From Tepidiphilus margaritifer DSM 15129 (GTDB lineage: Bacteria > Pseudomonadota > Gammaproteobacteria > Burkholderiales > Rhodocyclaceae), in contig NZ_AUDR01000018.1 in assembly GCF_000425565.1 (NCBI RefSeq), positions 1-64,000 on the forward strand: 64,000 bases of DNA, given 5' to 3'. Position 1 is the stretch's first letter. Each line of letters begins with the position of its first letter. Below are positions 59,092 to 64,000 of this stretch, in pieces. The notes under the pieces are model-generated. The model saw only the letters and a program-made list of their open reading frames with translations. It ran no database searches and was not told where the DNA came from. Made by a program: the position numbers and the translations under genes.

Positions 59092-60573
59092 ATGGGAATC
59101 CAGCCCCCGCCTGCCGAACCCTTCCGGCCCGACTTTTCCGAGGGCGCGGAAACGGGCCTGTATCTCGCCCTCCTCGAGCTCATCGACGAAGGGCTCATCC
59201 TCACCAGCGACGAGACCATCCTGGAGGCGAACACCGCCGCTTGTCGACTGCTCGAGCGCGACTACCGTGACCTGATCCGGCAGCCGCTCGCCACCCTCTT
59301 CCCCTCGGACAAGGAATTCCTCCATGCCCGGGCCCGCTGGTTCATCCAGGGTCAAAGCCGCGGCAGCATCCGCATCGCGCTACCCGGTGGCCGCTCGCGC
59401 CTCTTTCGCTTCATCGCCGCCGCCCGCCTGCGCCCCGGCCTGCACGCGATCCTTTTCTCGCCCGATCTGATCGGAGAGGTATATCGCGACGTCGCACACA
59501 CCGATGCCTTCTGGCCCCGGCTCGCCGCCGCCGTGCCCCAACCGGTGGTGGTGCTCGACGAGGCGGGGCGCATCGCCGCGCTCAACGATGCCGCCCGGGC
59601 GTTCTTTCCCGCCGCACGGCAAGAATGGCTGCTGCAACCGCTCACGCACTTCGCCGCCGTCTCCTGGCCGGAAGAAGGCGAAGCACCGCTCGCCCGTATC
59701 GAGGGACTGGGCGAAGCCCCGGTACGCGCCCGCGTGCTCCAGGGGCCACAGCTGGGATGGCGCGTCCTCGTCTTCGAGCGGCTACCGCGATTCGCCCCGG
59801 CTGCCATCTCTCCCGCCCCGTCGGCCCCGCCACCCGATCCGCTCGCCGTCGCCCTGAGAGAAAGCCCGGTGGAATCCTTCGCCTTGCAGCTGGAGCCGCT
59901 CGTCGATCTCCAGCAGCGGCGGCTTGCCGGTGCCCATGCCCGACTCGTGTGGAATCACCCTGCCGTTGCTGGCCTCGCCCCCGAACGGCTCACCGAACTC
60001 GCTCGCCGCGCCCAGGCCGTGCCCCGGCTCACCCGCATCGCCTTCGCCAGACTGCCCGAACTCGCGGCCCGCATTCCGGGACGCCTCACGCTTACACTGG
60101 CCGCCGAGGCACTCCGCGATTCCGGCCTGACCGCAGCGCTGGAGACGGCGCTCGCCGCCGGCATCCGCCCCGAGGCGCTCGAATTCGCGCTCGATCTGCC
60201 TGCCTGTGCCGCACTCGACACCGAGGCGGCCGCGACGCTGCTCGCCCTCTCCCGACGCGGCATCCGCTGGATCGCCGCCGGTCTCGACGAGGCCGCCTTG
60301 CCGCTCGAGCAGCTCGCCCGCCTTCCTTGGAGCGGGGTGATGCTGCCTGCTGCGTGGGTCGCGGGACTCGGCCGGGACGAACGGCTCGAAGCCCTCGTCG
60401 GGGGAACGGTATCGCTCGCGCAGGCCATGCGTCTCGAAGTCCGCGCCCAAGGCGTGGCCACGGCAGGACAACGCGATTTCCTCGCCGCGCTGGGCGTTCG
60501 ACTACAGCAAGGCCCCTGGTTCGGCCCGGCCGTCACCTCGGGCGAACCCTTGCATGTCAGAGGGATGGATTGA
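59092..60573 (+). CDS. PAS-domain protein with degenerate EAL domain
   Basis: A 493-residue cytoplasmic protein without membrane segments. Two PAS-like regions are visible: about 25-125 (LIDEGLILTSDETILEANTA) and about 150-230 (PQPVVVLDEAGRIAALNDAA). A Pro/Ala linker follows (about 247-262). The C-terminal part (about 270-485) follows the EAL fold order but has lost its catalytic residues: the EALxR motif reads AHARLVW; the DDFGTG motif is replaced by GLDEAALP; the metal/base ExVE segment reads RAQGVATAGQ. It is unlikely to hydrolyse cyclic di-GMP and may instead sense or bind. No diguanylate cyclase domain is present. The ribosome binding site is weak. Confidence 0.75.
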   Translation: MGIQPPPAEPFRPDFSEGAETGLYLALLELIDEGLILTSDETILEANTAACRLLERDYRDLIRQPLATLFPSDKEFLHARARWFIQGQSRGSIRIALPGGRSRLFRFIAAARLRPGLHAILFSPDLIGEVYRDVAHTDAFWPRLAAAVPQPVVVLDEAGRIAALNDAARAFFPAARQEWLLQPLTHFAAVSWPEEGEAPLARIEGLGEAPVRARVLQGPQLGWRVLVFERLPRFAPAAISPAPSAPPPDPLAVALRESPVESFALQLEPLVDLQQRRLAGAHARLVWNHPAVAGLAPERLTELARRAQAVPRLTRIAFARLPELAARIPGRLTLTLAAEALRDSGLTAALETALAAGIRPEALEFALDLPACAALDTEAAATLLALSRRGIRWIAAGLDEAALPLEQLARLPWSGVMLPAAWVAGLGRDERLEALVGGTVSLAQAMRLEVRAQGVATAGQRDFLAALGVRLQQGPWFGPAVTSGEPLHVRGMD

Positions 60574-60597
60574 GCGGACCCGGAACCGGGAAAGAAA

Positions 60598-60921
60598 TCA
60601 CCGCGACAACACCGTCCGGCAATCCTCCTTGCGGCCGGTGAGCGCGCCGAGCCGCCCGAGCTGACGCTCCAGCACTTCGTCCGGAATGCTGCGGTTCAGG
60701 CACCAGTCGCGCAGCTGCAGCATCAGGGCGAGCGTCTGCAAGTCGATGGAAGTCGCCCAAACACCGGCAAAGCCCGGATCCGGCCCTTCGCGCAGCGGCG
60801 GAGTCGGCAAATCTCGCCGTACTTCCGGAGCGGCAAGTGGCGGCACCGCCTGCGGCGGCGTGGTGCCCTGCGCAAACACGCCACCGGAGAGCACACACGC
60901 CGCGGCCACGACATATCGCAT
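60598..60921 (-). CDS. small secreted hypothetical protein
   Basis: A 107-residue protein with a signal peptide (about 1-18, MRYVVAAACVLSGGVFA) and a Pro-rich segment (about 21-50). It has a helical C-terminal half with two cysteines (about 74 and 101) that could form a disulfide. The family is not recognised. It starts 11 bases behind pntB on the same strand, so it is probably co-transcribed with the transhydrogenase genes. No function can be assigned. Confidence 0.7.
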   Translation of the reverse strand: MRYVVAAACVLSGGVFAQGTTPPQAVPPLAAPEVRRDLPTPPLREGPDPGFAGVWATSIDLQTLALMLQLRDWCLNRSIPDEVLERQLGRLGALTGRKEDCRTVLSR

Positions 60922-60932
60922 CGCCGCCCGCT

Positions 60933-62309
60933 TCAGGCTTCCAGCTCCTTGAGGCGCTGGATGATGCGGGCGACCACCTCCTGCGCGCTGCCATAGACCA
61001 TGTGGCAGTTGTCGCGGTAGAAGAGCTCGTTCTCGATGCCCGAGTACCCCGTGCCCTTGCCGCGCTTGATCACCAGCACCTCACGCGCCTGATCCACGTT
61101 GAGGATGGGCATGCCGTAGATGGGGCTCGCCTTGTTGGTACGCGCCGCTGGGTTGACCACGTCGTTCGCGCCGATCACCAGGGCGACGTCGGTCTGGGCG
61201 AACTCGGCATTGATCTCCTCCAGATCGAAGATCTTGTCGTAGGGCACCCCGGCCTCGGCCAGCAACACGTTCATGTGTCCCGGCATGCGCCCGGCCACGG
61301 GATGGATGGCGAACTTCACTTCCACCCCCGCCTCTTCCAGGAGCTGCGCCATCTCCCACACCTTGTGCTGGGCGCCGGCCACTGCCATGCCGTAACCCGG
61401 CACGATGATCACCTTCTGCGCGTAGCGCAGGGTGGCCGCCGCGTCGTCGGGCGAATACTCTTTGAGCGAACCCGTCACTTCGCCCCCTGCCTCCTGCGCC
61501 TCGCCGGTGATCGGCGCAAAGATCACGGTGCGGATCGAGCGGTTCATCGCCTTGGCCATGAGGAGCGTGAGCAAGGTTCCCGAAGCCCCGACCACCGTTC
61601 CCGCCACGATCAGCAAGGGATTGGCGAGCACGTACCCTTCGAAACCGACCGCCAGGCCCGTGAAGGCGTTGAGCAGCGAAATCACCACCGGCATGTCCGC
61701 CCCGCCGATGGGCAAAGTCAGCAGTGCCCCCAGCGCCAGGGCAAGCAGGAAGAAAACCGTGAGCTCGAACCCGCCCGGATGGGAAGAAAACCCGATCGTC
61801 AGCCCGATCCCGACGGTGAAGAGCGCGAGGAAGAACACGACGTTGTTCTGCTGCGGCACCCGGTACGTCTTCTTCAAGAGCCCCTGCAGCTTGGCAAAAG
61901 CCACACAACTACCAGCGAAAGCCACGGCCCCGATGATCGCCCCGAGCGCGGCGAGTACGCCCACCGAAGCCGCGTGCACCGTCTCGCCCAGAAGGAAGGC
62001 CACCGCCGCGATCGCCGCCGCCGCGCCGCCGCCCATGCCGTTGTAGATCGCCACCATCTGCGGCATGTCGGTCATCTTCACCGTCTTGCCGAGATACCAC
62101 GCGATCGCCGCACCGATCACGATCGCCGTGATCATGAGACCGAAGTGATGCAGCCCCGGCACATAGAAGGTGACCAGGACCGCCGCGACCATGGCGTAAC
62201 CCGCCCACTGCACGCCACGGCGCGCCGTGGCCGGCGAGCTCATCGCCTTCAACCCCAGTATGAAGACGATGGCCACGAGGAAATAGACGAACTGGATGAA
62301 CGTACTCAT
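60933..62309 (-). CDS. pntB: NAD(P) transhydrogenase subunit beta
   Basis: A 458-residue subunit of the proton-translocating transhydrogenase. The N-terminal half has about nine transmembrane segments; the C-terminal domain III binds NADP(H) (VIIVPGYGMAVAGAQH, GANDVVNPAART, and the C-terminal YGSAQEVVARII). The enzyme uses the proton gradient to make NADPH from NADH. It overlaps pntA2. Confidence 0.97.
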   Translation of the reverse strand: MSTFIQFVYFLVAIVFILGLKAMSSPATARRGVQWAGYAMVAAVLVTFYVPGLHHFGLMITAIVIGAAIAWYLGKTVKMTDMPQMVAIYNGMGGGAAAAIAAVAFLLGETVHAASVGVLAALGAIIGAVAFAGSCVAFAKLQGLLKKTYRVPQQNNVVFFLALFTVGIGLTIGFSSHPGGFELTVFFLLALALGALLTLPIGGADMPVVISLLNAFTGLAVGFEGYVLANPLLIVAGTVVGASGTLLTLLMAKAMNRSIRTVIFAPITGEAQEAGGEVTGSLKEYSPDDAAATLRYAQKVIIVPGYGMAVAGAQHKVWEMAQLLEEAGVEVKFAIHPVAGRMPGHMNVLLAEAGVPYDKIFDLEEINAEFAQTDVALVIGANDVVNPAARTNKASPIYGMPILNVDQAREVLVIKRGKGTGYSGIENELFYRDNCHMVYGSAQEVVARIIQRLKELEA

Positions 62310-62611
62310 CGTCCGCCCTCCCCGGTACCCTTGTTCGAGCGGAACATCGCCAACATCCGCTCGGTGACGACGTACCCACCGGCAGCATTGGCCGCCCCCA
62401 GCAGCACGGCGACGAAACCGAGCGCAAGCGCGGCCGGGTCGTCGTCCGGTACCTGCCCCAGCGCCACCATCGCCCCGATCAGCACCACGCCGTGGATGAA
62501 ATTGGAACCGGACATCAAGGGCGTGTGCAGGATGACCGGCACCCGCGCGATCACCTCGTAGCCCGTAAACGCCGCCAACATGAAAATGAACAACGCGCTC
62601 ATGCCATCCAT
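62306..62611 (-). CDS. pntA2: NAD(P) transhydrogenase alpha subunit, part 2 (membrane)
   Basis: A 101-residue membrane subunit with three hydrophobic segments (FIFMLAAFTGYEVI, FIHGVVLIGAMVAL, ALALGFVAVLLGAANAAGG). It is the second half of the alpha subunit, which is a separate gene in alpha- and many betaproteobacteria and fused in E. coli. VILHTPLMSGSNFIHGVV is conserved. ATG 62611 is preceded by GAGGAGGGG. Confidence 0.95.
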   Translation of the reverse strand: MDGMSALFIFMLAAFTGYEVIARVPVILHTPLMSGSNFIHGVVLIGAMVALGQVPDDDPAALALGFVAVLLGAANAAGGYVVTERMLAMFRSNKGTGEGGR

Positions 62612-62624
62612 CGCCGCCCCCTCC

Positions 62625-63749
62625 TCACAAACCCAGCCATTGACGTACCCGCTCACTCTTGAGCTCGCCGGCGTGCGTCATGCAGGTGCCGGCGAGCACC
62701 TCGTCGTCCCACGACAGCGACGACGCCCCCTCGCGCAAAAAGAGCGAGACGAAATTGAACACGTTCTTGGCGAACATCTCGGAAGCGTGCACCGGCATGC
62801 GGCTCGGCACGAAAGTCGGACCAATCACCAGCACTTCCCCGATCCAGGTCTTCTCGCCCGGCACCGTGCCCTCGACGTTGCCTCCCGTCTCCGCGGCCAG
62901 ATCCACCACCACGGCGCCGGGACGCATGCGCGCGATCATCCCGGCAGTGATGATGCGCGGCGCCGGCCGCCCCGGAATGGAAGCGGTGGTGATGAGCGCA
63001 TCGGCCTGCCCCACGGCCTTGCCGAGTTTCTCCGCCTGCAGTGCTTTCTCCTCTTCGGTGAGCTCGCGGGCATAGCCGCCCTCGCCCACGGCACGCACCC
63101 CCGTGTCGAGGAACTTCGCCCCGAGCGACTCCACCTGCTCACGCGTCTCGGGGCGCACATCGTAGGCCTCCACCGCCGCCCCCAGCCGCCGGGCGGTGGC
63201 GATCGCCTGCAGCCCCGCCACGCCGGCGCCGATCACCAGCACCTTGGCCGGACGGATGGTGCCGGCGGCATAGGTGAGCATGGGGAAGAACTTCGGGCTG
63301 TGGTCGGCCGCGATCAGCGCCGCCTCGTAACCCGCCACCGTCGCCTGGGAAGAAAGGATGTCCATGCTCTGCGCGCGCGAGATGCGCGGCAAGAGCTCCA
63401 GGGCGAAAGAGGTGATGCGCCGCTCGAGCAGCTGCTCGACCCTCTCGCGGCTTGCCCAAGGCTGCAGCGCCCCCACCAGGATCGAGCCTTCGGGCATGAG
63501 CGCGAGCTCCTCGTCGCGCGGCGGCTGCACGCACAGCACGAGCTGCGCGCGGCGAAACACCTCCTCCGGCTCGGACAGGATTTCCACGCCGGCAAAGGCT
63601 TCGTCAGCCCAATGCGCCCGCTTGGCCGCACCGCTGGCCATCACGACCTTGGCCCCCAGCGCCTCGTATTTCTTCACCAGATCCGGCACCAGCGCCACCC
63701 GCCGCTCCTGCGGCTGCGGTGCGCTCGCCACCCCCACGATCACGCCCAT
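62625..63749 (-). CDS. pntA1: NAD(P) transhydrogenase alpha subunit, part 1 (NAD-binding)
   Basis: A 374-residue soluble domain I, related to alanine dehydrogenase, that binds NAD(H). The start VGVASAPQPQERRVALVPDLVKKY (residues split) and the Rossmann motif VLVIGAGVAGLQAIATARRLGA are canonical; the RQD-loop-type segment RAQSMDILSSQA is present. GAGGGGGAGG precedes the ATG. serS ends 22 bases upstream. Confidence 0.96.
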   Translation of the reverse strand: MGVIVGVASAPQPQERRVALVPDLVKKYEALGAKVVMASGAAKRAHWADEAFAGVEILSEPEEVFRRAQLVLCVQPPRDEELALMPEGSILVGALQPWASRERVEQLLERRITSFALELLPRISRAQSMDILSSQATVAGYEAALIAADHSPKFFPMLTYAAGTIRPAKVLVIGAGVAGLQAIATARRLGAAVEAYDVRPETREQVESLGAKFLDTGVRAVGEGGYARELTEEEKALQAEKLGKAVGQADALITTASIPGRPAPRIITAGMIARMRPGAVVVDLAAETGGNVEGTVPGEKTWIGEVLVIGPTFVPSRMPVHASEMFAKNVFNFVSLFLREGASSLSWDDEVLAGTCMTHAGELKSERVRQWLGL

Positions 63750-63771
63750 CCTCCCCCTCCTCTCTACCCGA

Positions 63772-64000
<229 letters not shown>

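Overview
The window is a GC-rich bacterial chromosome segment, densely packed with housekeeping genes. It has no insertion sequence, prophage, CRISPR array or rRNA, and no stretch over 300 bases without a gene. Gene content and order suggest a betaproteobacterium: a DUF3579 gene, smpB/ratA/rnfH, rpsT/murJ, tRNA-Leu-secG-tpiA-glmM-folP-ftsH, and a 14-gene nuo operon with separate nuoC and nuoD. A PPi-type phosphofructokinase fits Hydrogenophilaceae-like or Nitrosomonadales-like lineages, but that placement is inference. No 16S rRNA is present to confirm it.

Layout. 1-250: tRNA-Ala(GGC) cut by the left edge, then tRNA-Ser(CGA). 361-4392: small lipoprotein, aldo/keto reductase Tas, rRNA methyltransferase RlmM, helicase RhlE. 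4393-8976: an AT-rich leader with a perfect hairpin over the first ribosome binding site, then a tight five-gene operon (AhpD-like protein, acyl-CoA-dehydrogenase-like flavoprotein, complete NrtA/SsuA-type ABC importer). This is the only clearly accessory block and looks compositionally different from its surroundings. 9131-12167: guaB-guaA. 12213-13482: rnfH and ratA, divergent from smpB. 13549-18940: fabI, a PpiD-like protein without its parvulin domain, DUF3579, rpsT, murJ, and a lipoprotein. 18994-35215: nuoA to nuoN followed without a break by a Nudix hydrolase and pfp. 35377-40845: ftsH-folP-glmM-tpiA-secG and tRNA-Leu. 41008-43812: a periplasmic LTXXQ/Spy-like protein divergent from an OmpR/EnvZ-type two-component pair. 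43851-45075: SpoIIAA-like protein and rhodanese. 45079-48820: murI-queG facing tsaE-amiC. 48880-58392: ribF-ileS-lspA-fkpB-ispH-xseB-ispA-dxs-folE2, chained mostly by ATGA overlaps. 58450-60573: MaoC-type hydratase divergent from a PAS/degenerate-EAL protein. 60598-64000: split proton-translocating transhydrogenase pntA1-pntA2-pntB with a small secreted protein behind it and the 3' end of serS in front.

Together the genes describe a respiratory organism with a proton-pumping complex I, transhydrogenase for NADPH, PPi-linked glycolysis or gluconeogenesis, MEP-pathway isoprenoid synthesis (dxs, ispH, ispA), guanine nucleotide and folate synthesis, and envelope building (murJ, murI, glmM, amiC, lspA, fabI).

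The best candidate for an under-described system is the 4.5-9.0 kb operon. The other oddities are the parvulin-less PpiD, the degenerate EAL protein, the Asn-containing phosphofructokinase motif, and regulatory palindromes at 4502-4533 and 57538-57557. Gene calls rest on reading translated sequence against remembered family motifs; no database search was run.
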